Assembly (NCBI GenBank): GCA_031771865.1
Contig: JASISA010000036.1
Location: 992,001-1,056,000 of the forward strand
DNA: 64,000 bases
Direction of reading: 5' to 3'
Source: Nothophaeocryptopus gaeumannii
Lineage: Eukaryota; Ascomycota; Dothideomycetes; Mycosphaerellales; Mycosphaerellaceae
Positions 43,001 to 52,876 of this stretch are shown one piece after another. Each line of letters begins with the position of its first letter. The stretch's first letter is position 1. Both the position numbers and the translations under genes were made by a program. Under the pieces are notes generated by a model. It had not been told where the DNA came from. It did no database searches and saw only the letters and a list, made by a program, of their open reading frames with translations.

Positions 43001-43987
43001 GCGTCGACTGCGGTTGTGTGACCGAAGAGCTCGGCTGGTTCTCGTGCCTGTCTCGCGTGGCGGCGTATGCTGTCCCTCCAGCAGCTGCTGCGCCTCCAAC
43101 TACAGCCGCATCACGTTCAAGGTTGCTCGGTCCAGCTTGACTTGGTCCAGCATTGCTTGGTCCGGATTGGCTTGTGCCGTGCACGGTTGGGTCGTACTTG
43201 TCTTGATTTGGGTTCCTTATTGATGTTAGCATTCCAATGGTACGATGCTTCTCCAGAATACGTACAAGACTTGTCTCGTGATCGAGTTATCCTTTGATGC
43301 CGTGGCGGGGCCGCTGGTGGAGGGGCTGGAGCCAGCCGCGTGGGCAGTGGTGCCGTAGGCCGTCTCATCATACCCTTGGCGGTGTGGGTTGATGATCTGC
43401 TGGAGGATAGAGTGATCCTTCTTGCCCTCATCTGTTACCAACGTTGTGTTTGGATCCACAATGGAGCCTTGAGGTAGTGCAGATTCTCGGCGAGGCTCGC
43501 CAGGTGTTGCGGCTGTCCCACCAAATCGTGTTTCATCGTATCTGCAAATCCTACATGTCAGAAACCAATGATAACGTGTTCCTATTATTTAGAAGCTTAC
43601 TTGTCCCCAGCAGGATTCAAGAGCTGCTGAGCAATGGTATGCTCCTTGTGGTCTGGATGCGTCTCCAGCTTGTTGGGGTCTCTTTCAGGCTCGGTGGTGG
43701 TGGCAGTCTTGCCAAAGCGCTGGTCATCGTGCCTGACCGAAATGTGTTAGTGTGTTGAGCAAATAATGCGTATGCTCGCATGACACTAACTTGTCCCCGC
43801 CAGGGTTGAATATCTGCCGAAGAATGCTGTGCTCCTTCTTCTCAGATCCTTTCGCGGGGTGGAGAGTCGAGGTATCCTGATTCGCGTGATTCTCGACACT
43901 GTTTCCTCTCCTCTGTTCAGTGTCCCCGTACATAACCTCATCGTCCTTGGAGGACCCAGGACTGAACACTTTCTTGATCTTGTCCAT
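40053..43987 (-). CDS. Large repeat protein: NP repeats, glycine-zipper blocks, charged coiled coil
   Basis: Four exons (43791-43987, 43601-43732, 43266-43541, 40053-43215), 1255 residues. The N-terminus (about 50-210) carries four spaced copies of a motif like HSILRQIFNPGGDKYDETRFG. Seven glycine-zipper blocks of the form GRDAAIAGGAGAAGAGAAYAAT follow between about residues 235 and 1000, separated by Ser/Thr/Gln-rich linkers. Within the linkers a QATAPATSAQAPRTTER segment occurs twice. Residues about 1015-1135 form a Lys/Glu/Gln/His heptad array (KEQKQHEKE), then an Ala/Ser end and a conserved-looking SGYHETDPAL segment. Glycine zippers can insert in or bind membranes. A tether or scaffold role is inference; I do not know a named family with certainty. 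Confidence 0.83.
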
Positions 43988-45586
43988 GGCTGCTTCTGTG
44001 AGATCCGAAAAATGCTACAAAATTAGATGTTACGAGTAAAAAATTATTATCAAAACCAATTCGCCAACAGCCTTTGACTGAGTCAAGGACGAAAGACTCT
44101 CTTAAACGACCTACCGGTTGGTATACGGTGAGCGGGGGCTGGAGCTCTAGAGCTTCCTCGATCAACACGTCATACCAATACGGAGTAGCACATCTTGTCC
44201 AACTTTTCAGATCTGCAGGCGCGGGCGCGGCTCAAACGGCGTACCAAGTTGGCGAGCGTGCGTACAACGTGTCGGTGGCTGAGGTCATGAGTGGATATTG
44301 CAGAGATATGGCGCAAGCTTGTTTTGCACATGTCCACGACAAACCATCCAAATTGCAGTAGCGGGCGATTGATGGCGCGAGAATAGGCAGCTTCCAGGCC
44401 AGACAAATATTTGAGTGGCTGTGGAAAAGAAGGATGTGCGTTGTGGAGAGATCTGATCTGACAGGTCTGGATCGTGAAGGAGGGAGACGATGACGCCGCC
44501 CACCTCCACATCGGCGGTGTGCAAAGAGCGCCGCCGTCGACAGTGAGATGTCGTCTCGCCAGCCACCCACTCTTGTCACATAAATCATACATGATGGCAG
44601 TGACGGAGAGACAAGACGGTGTCGCCACATCGCTGATGAGGTGAGGTCCAAATTGATCTGGAGGTAGTCATCACCCCTGCTGTCCCGATGTCTCGGCGAT
44701 GCGATACGCTGGGGCAGCCTTACTTGTCTCATCGGAGACAGGCGGCGGCAGATGGCATCGATAGACTATTCGTCACTCTTCTCGTTGCCCAGATCACACT
44801 CACAAGCACGAACAAGTCGCCGCCCTACATGTTTCATCATAGCGTCCAAGGCAGTCCCGAGCCTCTACTCACTGCCAGTCCTCACCTCCACCCCCAACAT
44901 CTTGTCCGGCTGGCGTTGTCTTCTGGAATTCATTTCTCCGCGTACAAAGGAGAAGCCCTCGTTCGCCCGTCGACCATAGGCGAGCCACGACAGCAGCATA
45001 CAGTGAACATCCCGGCTCACATACATATGCGGAATATTCTTCGGCGCTACTCAACAACTCCCAGCTCCCGAGCAGCCAGTCTCTTTTCGACAGTGGTTGT
45101 TTGGTCTGGCGTTCGATGCCGTCGCGAGCCGATTCCCTCTGCACGCTTACGTCTCGCCCCAATGCAGGATGTCGGCCGGTTTGGTTTGTTAGACCCGTCC
45201 CCACCACATCGCATGGCGTCCTCGTGCGTGCTCTCTCCACCTGTGCGTGTGAACGTTATTCCTGTTCCTCATCTTTCTTTCCTTTCAGAGGCCTGGTAGG
45301 CGTGCGGTTCTTGCTCACAAGAGGAGTTCGGTCGGCTTCCAACACTCCGGCATTACTCGCGCAGTCCAGTGGTTCATCAGCTTCCACTTTGCCTGCCCCA
45401 CGACTCCACCACGCTCCACTTACTCTAGCTTACGCCATACTCGAGGACTCGGTATCGTTATCTCCAAGTTCTTGACCGCCGGACGACCCAGGACCGCATG
45501 GTTTCTACCGCAGTGGAATGATCAGGCCCCGAACCAAGTAAATTGTCTTCTTTTGATCTTGTACATTTTATCTCAGATCTGCCAGC
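43988..45586. other. Divergent intergenic region
   Basis: 1.6 kb between the starts of the repeat protein and the 45587 gene. Frames 44170-44628 and 44232-44732 (minus) overlap in different phases and show no domain. Presumably two promoters. Confidence 0.45.
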
Positions 45587-46348
45587 ATGGCGATCCGAGA
45601 AAAAGCCAAGGCTCTGTTCAAGACCAAATCAAGATCCGACCGCGACTCCCAACTCTCCAAAACCTCCACTCAGAACTCGGACAAGGGCAAAGATCGTTGG
45701 CCAAGCAATGTCTACCAACCTGGCGAGCCAATGCCTAGGCCTAAGTACAGGGCACCGCCGAAGAAAGAGCACAAGGAGAAACTAGAGTCCTTCAGCTTTG
45801 CAGAGGCATGGAGGAGAAGAAGCTTTCAGAGCCAATATAGCCCTATGGGCACTCGCGCTCCCAGCAGGAGGAACTCATTCCTTAGCAAAAGCCGGCGGAG
45901 TAGTTGGGTTAGTTTGGGAAGGAAAAGCTTCAGCGGAAAGAGCAGCGACGGCAGAACAAATAGTATTACCAGCGGAGACACAGAGAAGAGCCACGGCAGG
46001 CAACGAGAACACATGGGCGCAGCAAGACCGACAAATCTGCATACGGAAGTCGAGCAAGAAGGAGATGACGACGTTGCGAATGGTGAGCTCGTCGAGTGTT
46101 CGCGCGGAAGTGGAGTGAATACTGACATACGGGCAGTCGGCGTCTCAAGAGTACAGTCCAAAGACAAGAACCAGGCTCTTTCGCGACCACGAACGGCAGA
46201 AGAGCAAAAAGGCGAGATGAACGGCCTCTCGCAGACTTTGAGCACAGCGCACGACCACCAGCCCTTCACTGAGCATGATCTGGCATTGGCGATGCAACGA
46301 TCACATTTGCAAGATCGCACCCATCTGGCCGTACCAGCAGCATCATAA
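45587..46348 (+). CDS. Basic conserved-looking hypothetical protein
   Basis: A single exon of 253 residues from ATG 45587. The N-terminal 80 residues are basic and ordered-looking, with the segments WPSNVYQPGEPMPRPKYR and KLESFSFAEAWRRRS, which I think recur in orphan fungal proteins. The remainder is Ser/Arg-rich (FLSKSRRSSWVSLGRKSFSG) with many possible kinase sites, and ends FTEHDLALAMQRS. No enzymatic motif, signal or membrane segment. Function unknown. Confidence 0.65.
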   Translation: MAIREKAKALFKTKSRSDRDSQLSKTSTQNSDKGKDRWPSNVYQPGEPMPRPKYRAPPKKEHKEKLESFSFAEAWRRRSFQSQYSPMGTRAPSRRNSFLSKSRRSSWVSLGRKSFSGKSSDGRTNSITSGDTEKSHGRQREHMGAARPTNLHTEVEQEGDDDVANGELVECSRGSGVNTDIRAVGVSRVQSKDKNQALSRPRTAEEQKGEMNGLSQTLSTAHDHQPFTEHDLALAMQRSHLQDRTHLAVPAAS

Positions 46349-46886
46349 TTACCTTCGCTCTTGACACCAGGTGCGGCTTGTGCAGTGTAAAGGAAATTTT
46401 TGGGAGCATCGGAGGTAGCGGAAGCATCGGAAGCATAGGGAAGCGGGATACGGCGTTTGATATCAGCAATGGGCTTTCCGGAAAGTCAACCACATTTGCA
46501 TAGAAGGCGCATTGGGAATGATGAGCACACTCTGAATGCTCAATGACGATTTGTTATGATTATCTGCAGGCATGTAAGCATTGTACAAGTCGGTACTGCG
46601 AGAACTTTGCACATCTTGGAGGTATACGAGTTGAACGACCATCGATCCAAGCGGTTCCTGCAGCATTGCAATCTCTCAAAACGGCTTTAGGCGCCGCAAG
46701 ATAAATCTTTATGCACGGCTATGCTAATTCGAGAAGCGAGCATAGGATCAGCATCCAGGCTAGCTACTACGCACCGCAAACATCTCATCGCCTGAACCTA
46801 GCAGACAAGGGCACCTCAAACAATGATAAGAAGGACCTCCTCTATCATATTTGGGCGCGGATACCAGACCAATACTATTACAGAAA
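46349..46886. other. Intergenic
   Basis: About 540 bp with no supported frame, between the basic orphan and the SDR relic. Includes a short GGAGCATCGGAGG/GGAAGCATCGGAAG repetition near 46400-46435. Confidence 0.4.
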
Positions 46887-47910
46887 ATGACACTCAATAT
46901 GACTTCCAACCCCGAATTCGACGCCAACACCACGGGCATGAAAGTTGCAGAACACTTTGCAGACCAGATTCGAGGGAAGAATCGTATGTCTATCACAGCA
47001 GTACTTCATTCAGGATATCACTGCTCATACAACTCGCAGTCGTCATCACCGGTGTATCTACTAAATCGCTAGGAGAGCACCTCGCTTCTCACAATCGCTC
47101 GTCACCAACCCGCAAACCTCATCCTCGCCTCTCGAACACGGTCGAAACTCGAAGAAGTCCGGAACGAAATCGAAAGAACGACATCTGTACGACCACATCT
47201 GGTAGTTCTAGATCTAGCGATTCCCGCTTCAATCCGTCACGCCGCTGCTGAAACGAAAAAGTTTGGTCTCACATATCAACATCCTAGTCAACAACGCCGC
47301 AATTATGACTTCCTCCCGCCAATCCACGCCCGATGGCATCGAACTCGTCTTTCGCTCCAACCCATCTAGGCCCTTTCCTTTGGGCTTCTCTCCTCTTACC
47401 CCTATTACTCTCTAGCCCTCATCCCCCGAATCGTCAACGTGCGTAGCTTGGGATATCGTCTCTCTCCAATGCGCTTTCATGATCTCTTCCTTGAAGGGAA
47501 TCCCGTCCCGTTTGAGGAACAGGCGCTGGAGGGGGTGCCTGAATAAGAAATTTGGGGGTAATGGGGCTGAGGGCTTTTGCAGTTCATCCTGGAAGTGAGT
47601 CACTTATTGCAGTCCACTAAATTTTGGTGGATGGGTGGATGCTGATGTTGGTGACATAGCTCTAGATACGGATGTTTCAAGGAACTTGAGTCCGGCAGAT
47701 CGAAAGATCATTGATGGGGCGATGTCCGGGATTAGTCACAAACAGGGAATCGCGACGACTCTGGTTGCTGCGCTGGATCCGAAGTTACAAAATGAGAGGG
47801 GGAGAGTTTATTTGAGTGAGTGTCAGTTTGTTGAGGAGGTCGCAGAGCATGCCACAGATCCGAGGATTGCGGAGAAGCTGTGGAAGCTGAGTGAGTCTTT
47901 GATCGAAAAA
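46887..47910 (+). pseudogene. Short-chain dehydrogenase/reductase, degraded by frameshifts
   Basis: Successive pieces of one SDR appear in order but in changing frames. An intact intron (46984-47039) joins the start to LVITGVSTKSLGE, the cofactor-binding segment. A shift then gives ANLILASRTRSKLEEV and LVVLDLAIPASIRHAA. Another shift gives INILVNNAAIM (the NNAG-type motif), then THLGPFLW, then RIVNVRSLGYRLSPMRFHD, and finally AVHPG and IATTLVAALDPKL with the C-terminal ATDPRIAEKLWKLSE. At least four frame changes exist and the YxxxK catalytic motif is not recovered. Order is family-typical for a retinol-dehydrogenase-like SDR, so this is a dead copy. The 3' limit is approximate. Confidence 0.7.
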
Positions 47911-48020
47911 CGCAAGGCTATGAGCTATAGCTCGTCAGATGCGTTGCATGCCACCAGCCGCCCCTGTCCAGCATATTTACATGTCCAGCCTCTGCGCAGA
48001 CGCCTAAACTGCGCTTTTCC

Positions 48021-48893
48021 TCAGTGATCACGAGAGGCTCGGGGCGGAATCTGGATATCCCTACCTGGTCTGCGACGACGCGGTGGCGAATCTGGGTCGG
48101 CCTGCCAATTCGTCCGATCCTTGATCGCGTCCAACTCGTCTGCATGCACCCAAGCCTCAGTTATGGTGTACGGTTCACCGCACCTCTTACAATTTGGCCA
48201 ATGCATCTGGTTCATGGTCCAGAGCTGACGGCCACCGCAGTTGCAGTACGCAGCCCGCATCTGCGCCAGAGTCGTACCAAAAGACAGTGATTCGAGGCGT
48301 TGCCAGAGGCGGTCTCGCTCTCCACTGTTTCACGGTATTCTGGCTGTTTGACGAGCTTGGTGAAGTGTTTCGTCTCAAACTCATCCACTTCCTTGACCAG
48401 ACGCCCGTCGAAATCGTCACCCCTGATGGTAGCTAGCACCTTCAAGACCTCTGCGATATCCATGACCTTGTCGATCCTGCTCTTGAAGTTCTCGCGAGCC
48501 GCTTTTGCCAGCTTATTCTCGCCATATTTGTTGGCAGCCTTGCTTACTTCCAAGTGATAGTTCCAGTCCGCAGCTTGAATCTCGTTCGGATCGTAGTAGG
48601 TGCCGGTGTAGAGATATTTCAGTAGTGCGTAGACGGCGTCAGGATCGTCTTCGCTCAAGGTGACGACCTTGGATTCAGCTTCCTGTTTGTTTATCAGTAT
48701 TGACTCCAGGCCAGATGGCCTTTGCTGCGCCTCTCACCTTGAATTGACCATTGAGAAGCATCTTGAAGTAGCTAGACTTCTTGCACAGCACGTATCTGTG
48801 ACATTTGACCTCGCGCCCAGAAAAGGCGATGGTGAGATCCGAGTACTCGGGATTGTCAAAGTCATTCGCGGTGTCGAGAGGGTTGCGTGCCAT
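48021..48893 (-). CDS. BTB/POZ array copy 1, probable frameshift
   Basis: Exon 1 48738-48893, intron 48683-48737, exon 2 from 48682. The BTB fold is clear: YSDLTIAFSGREVKCHRYVL, SYFKMLL, EDDPDAVYALLKYLY. The frame that starts at ATG 48893 runs to a stop at 48212 and gives 208 residues. However, from about 48326 downward the next frame carries the sequence matching the other copies (RDRLWQRLE, then AAYCNCGG and NCKRCGEP and AWVHADELDAI) and ends at TGA 48021-48023. A one-base indel near 48315-48330, in the codons after YRETVE, explains this. Alignment by length with copies 3 and 4 (34 residues between YR/FR and the first module Cys) favours a frameshift over an intron. Confidence 0.72.
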
Positions 48894-49128
48894 CCCGTTG
48901 TCTGTGTTCGCTATCTTGCGTGGTAATGGAAGTTGAAAAGTGGTGTGGAACGGGCTGGTCTTTTCGCGAGATGCAAACGCCGCGTGACTGCTACAAAAGT
49001 AGACTCTTGGCATTGCATGTGAAAGTGAAGTTTAAACGGCTGAAAAACCCCGCACAAACGGCTGTCCGCCATATCTCGTCAACATGCCCTCAGGCTCCTC
49101 CATTTCTTGCCCCTTGGCGATTATCTCG

Positions 49129-50090
49129 TTAGTCTGTGCGCTGGCGCTTTCGCTCATGCAAGTTCTGCAAGTTCTGCTTGCGCTGCGACTCATCCATGAT
49201 CTCTTTCACCTCATTCGTGTTGACCCAGCATGGTCTCGACTTGAGTGGAATGTGGCACCTGCCGCATGTCTGGAGTTTTGGAGCTCCAATATGCCAGACA
49301 AATCTCGAACCTATGATAATTTAGCGTTCGTTCGAAGGAAGCTCCAATGTGGATGATCCCACCGCAAGAGCAATGTGCCAAAAGCAGCTCAGTCTGGTCG
49401 CGCTGAATTCGACCCATCAGGAAGTCGATCTTGGCCATCATACGCTGCGGGTCTTTCTGAAGCGTGCTTCTGTAGCCGTCGTGCCGAATGAGTCCGTTGA
49501 AGTGCGCTTCTTCAGTTTGGTTTGCGACCTCGTCGAGTGACTCTTCCTTCAGAGCTGCGCGAATCGCCTCCAAGGCGTTATTGATCTCGCTGACATCCCC
49601 GAGGGTGAGTAGCTTGTGCCTGAGTTCCTCCTTCGCAAGCATCTCCAGCCTCTTGTCTTGGTACTTGTTCGCGACGATCGCGACTTGAAAGTCGGAATAC
49701 CAATCGGGCGTATTAACAGGATCCTCAGTTGTGGCGCTGCTGTCGTCGGCCTTTGAATTGACGCTGCTCGCGCTAATGTCGGGTCGACCGTACGTGCCTG
49801 TGTAGATGAAGCGGAGCAGGGCCATTACGGCATCGGGGTCATCCTCCTGTAGCTCGATGACGAGCTCATGCTTCTCCTACGCTCGAGATGATCAGCATAC
49901 GGCTCAGATTAAGACGTTGTTGAGATTAGGTGCGCACCTTGAATTCTGCTTCGTACATCTTCTTAAAATACGGCGACTTCATGCTCAACACGAGCTTGTG
50001 GCAATTGACTTCTCGTCGGCTAAAACGGATCTTGACGTCCGACATGTGCTCATTGTCGAACAGAGCAGCGGTGTCTAGCATGCCCGCCAT
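49129..50090 (-). CDS. BTB/POZ array copy 2
   Basis: Three exons (49938-50090, 49363-49876, 49129-49310; introns 49877-49937 and 49311-49362), 282 residues from ATG 50090. BTB segment: MSDVKIRFSRREVNCHKLVL, PYFKKMYEAEFK, EDDPDAVMALLRFIY. The helical middle has NKYQDKRLEMLAKEEL. The last exon completes the shared C-terminal module: HCSCG, fifteen residues after the second Cys, CGRC, nine residues, WV. It then adds a basic helix ending KRQRTD. Without the second intron the module is lost to an out-of-frame tail, so this junction matters. The fold suggests dimerisation and possible cullin-3 recruitment; no target domain is known. Confidence 0.85.
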
Positions 50091-50336
50091 TTTCAATGTT
50101 GATGACACTGAGTTGTTTGTGGTTTAGGTGAAAGTCAGCACGCTAAGGTGAGTGCAGCAGAACGCTGATGCACGGACCACCGCTTCTTGGCTTTCGTATC
50201 CAGCTCACCGGCCTCAGGACATTAAAGCTTGATGAAGTGAGCGATCAAGCCCCTACAGGATCTGATCTCGTCTGACTCGTTATGGACAGCGTTCCAGAGC
50301 ACAAATCGTTGTTACACCTCGAAAAGAGAACAAATT

Positions 50337-51379
50337 TCAGTAGAATCTGTTCTGTATATTGAACCCGGCTAGTAGGTCCTTCGCCTGATCCTTCGGAACC
50401 CAAGAGGTGATCACTTTCATTGCCGCAAAGGCGCTACAACATTGACAGTCGTCTCCGGCCGTGACTGAATTGAGTCCTGTGAAGTAGGCCTTGCCATTGC
50501 CGCAGGTTGAGCACCAAGCCAGTTTGATCGCGGTTACAGCCATGCCGAAAAACTCGAAGCATAACAGGTTGGCCAGCTCGGCGTTTGGAACCCAGACCGT
50601 ACATGACTTTTGAGATCGAGATTGGTACTTTAGGCCGCCAGATAACGTTTGCGCGGCCGAATTGTCTGTCGGACACGAGCATGCACGCTGACTTTCTGTC
50701 ATAGTTCGAGTCTGGACTCTTCGACATTCGGTGCACCAGTCGATTTTTCTTGCGGCCAAGCCAGCCTTGAAGTCCGCGAATTCGTCAAGGTACTTCCACA
50801 TCTCGCCGCGATCTTTATCAAGCCAGTCGCGAAATCCAGGGTCGCCCATCAGAGGTAAAATATGTCGCTTCTCCGAAGCATCCGCCACCTCCAAGACGTC
50901 AGCATCGTCGCTCACTCTGCGAATATGAGAGATAGCGTCGAAAACATCAGCGGCGTTCTCGAGCTTGTTCACCAGATTCTTGAACTTGTTGAAGGAACTC
51001 TTGCAAAGATCGGGATAAAGATACTTGTTGGCGACCTTGGCGATTTCCAGCTGATGTCGCCATTCCCGCTCCCGCTCTCCACAGTTGTCGTCGTGTGTAT
51101 AGACGTAAAGAAGCATTTGTTGTACGGCATCGGGATCATCTTCCTTCAGCTCAACCGTGTTTTGCTGGCTTTGCTGGTGATCAGTCAGTAAGATGCTAGG
51201 TCAGGACATGCAATTTGACTTGATACCACGAATTGACTGCCTGGACCGCAGAGCTTCTTGAAGTACTCGGAACTTGTGCACAGGACGAGCTTATGGCAGA
51301 AGATCTCGCGGCCACTGAACTTCACGATGATATCTGCGTACTCTGGCTGGTTGAAAAGCGACGAGGTGTTGAAAGACAT
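50337..51379 (-). CDS. BTB/POZ array copy 3, with doubled Cys/Trp module
   Basis: Two exons (51230-51379 and 50337-51173, intron 51174-51229), 328 residues from ATG 51379. BTB segment: YADIIVKFSGREIFCHKLVL, EYFKKLCGPGSQF, EDDPDAVQQMLLYVY. Helical middle: NKYLYPDLCKSSFNKFKNLV and GEMWKYLDEFADF. The C-terminus holds two successive copies of the Cys/Trp module: WCTEC...CSC...CTVWVPNAEL and then WCSTCG...CQCC...SWVPKDQAKDLL. This is the only copy in which the module is duplicated, explaining its greater length. Function unknown. Confidence 0.85.
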
Positions 51380-51798
51380 GGTGTCCGTGCCAAAAATAGC
51401 GTGCAGTGACCGCCGACATCCCGGTCAGCTCGACGTCGAGCATGAGGTTGAGCAAGCTTCAGGAGAGCAACACGAGCTAACCGCATTTAGATATTATGCC
51501 TGAGGCTCACTTGATGTCTCAAACAATATGGCTGCAAGTGAAGCCGGCGCCATGCGTGCGACTCGTTGCGGATAGCCGAAGCGCCAGGGCAGAGGCATCT
51601 CTAATTGCTCAGCACGAAGGGCAGTGTATATTAGGTAATCAGCTTTCATTGCTTTCTGGAGTATCAAACGGGCAAAGCACAGTCTTGGAGCTCCGATGAC
51701 AATGCTAACTTTGAGTGCGGTGGCGGGACCCATCCGAAGCATTTTCGACGCCAGTACTACTCTCGACGCATGTACGTCTCCGTGGCAGTCTTCGTCGG

Positions 51799-52634
51799 TC
51801 ATTCAAAGCCCATAGTCTTGGCATCTTCCCACGGAATCCAGCATTCCGTCTCTCTCATCCTAGTGTAACAGTAACCGTGCTGGCAGGTAGAATTGCGGTC
51901 GCCCTTGCGCAGGAGTCTTTCAGTGGAGGTTGGATGTGCTGGGCAGTATCTCATTTGAGCTTCCGACAATCTGGCGGCAAAGTCCACAAATTGGTCGAGA
52001 TACTTCCACATGAGCGTTTGATCTTCGCTAACCAACTTACGATAGTCGAAGAGCTTCAAGAGAGCCTTCAGGTGCTGTTCTTCCAGCTGATCCGCGATTT
52101 TGGATTGCTCGACTTCGTCAGCGTGGCTCCGGATATGCATAATGGCGTCGAAGACTTCTTGTGCCTCAGAGACTTGGCTAGCGTTGGTTGAGTATTTTGT
52201 GAACGCCGCTTCACGAAGGGCGCGCAACAGGTACTGTGCATGGTAAGTATTGATACATGTCATGTCTGAGTGATGTACGGTACCTTATTCGCAACTTTCG
52301 TCAGTTCAAGCTGATGTTTCCAGTCCGTATCTCGATCCGAAGCATGCTCTTGGGAGTAGATGTACTCTAGCATCGCTTCAAGCGCATCTGGATCGTCGTC
52401 TTTGAGCTCGATCGACGACTGATTGCTCTCCTATTCGTCGATGTCAGCAGCGATTCAAAATTTACATCTGATGGCACTCACAGCGAAGTGGCTTCCGGGA
52501 CCACACAGCTTCATGAAATAATCCGATCGGGTACATAGTATCAATTTATGACATTTTACTTCCCCGTCGCTGAATTTGATGGTTACATCCGAGAATCCAG
52601 GCTGATTGTAAAGGTCTGCTGTGCTCAGCGCCAT
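51799..52634 (-). CDS. BTB/POZ array copy 4, next to the transposon
   Basis: Three exons (52482-52634, 52284-52430, 51799-52233; introns 52431-52481 and 52234-52283), 244 residues from ATG 52634. BTB segment: FSDVTIKFSDGEVKCHKLIL, DYFMKLCGPGSHF, DDDPDALEAMLEYIY. Middle: ELTKVANKYLLRALREAAF and MWKYLDQFVDF, close to copy 3. The C-terminal module is shorter and altered: MRYCPAH, then CQHGYC, then TECWIPWEDA. Exon 1 is most like copy 3 (shared KLCGPGS), suggesting these two are the most recent duplicates. The left end of a Tc1/mariner element lies 108 bp before the ATG, within the expected promoter. Confidence 0.83.
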
Positions 52635-52742
52635 GATCTTGCCCGATGTTGATGTTGTGTCGATTGTTCGTGTTCGGTGTCGGATCTGCAAATGCAGGTC
52701 GAGACAAGCGCCAAGATTTGGAAGGCCTCAGGCTTTGGGCCT

Positions 52743-52774
52743 GCCGGCAGGCTACGTCCAAGAACAAGTGGCAG
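52743..52774 (+). repeat. Left terminal inverted repeat of the Tc1/mariner element
   Basis: It starts GCCGGCAGGCTAC and ends GGCAG. It is the inverse of 54191-54222 with four mismatches, all transitions. Its outer end overlaps a perfect 14-bp palindrome GCCTGCCGGCAGGC at 52740-52753. Confidence 0.85.
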
Positions 52775-52876
52775 CGCTAGTCCTAATATAGACTCCCCTT
52801 CCTACACACCTACACTCTCTCTACATGTATATACAACCGAACCAATACTATTCAGCATTCCTAATCCAATCCAAAG

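Noticed and set aside
44170..44732. Two minus-strand frames of 150-166 codons
   Set aside because: They overlap each other out of phase, and no motif, homologue or intron supports either.
48260..48324. A 65-nt intron that would restore frame in BTB copy 1
   Set aside because: The donor is weak, no branch site is seen, and it would remove residues that align with copies 2-4. A frameshift explains the data better.
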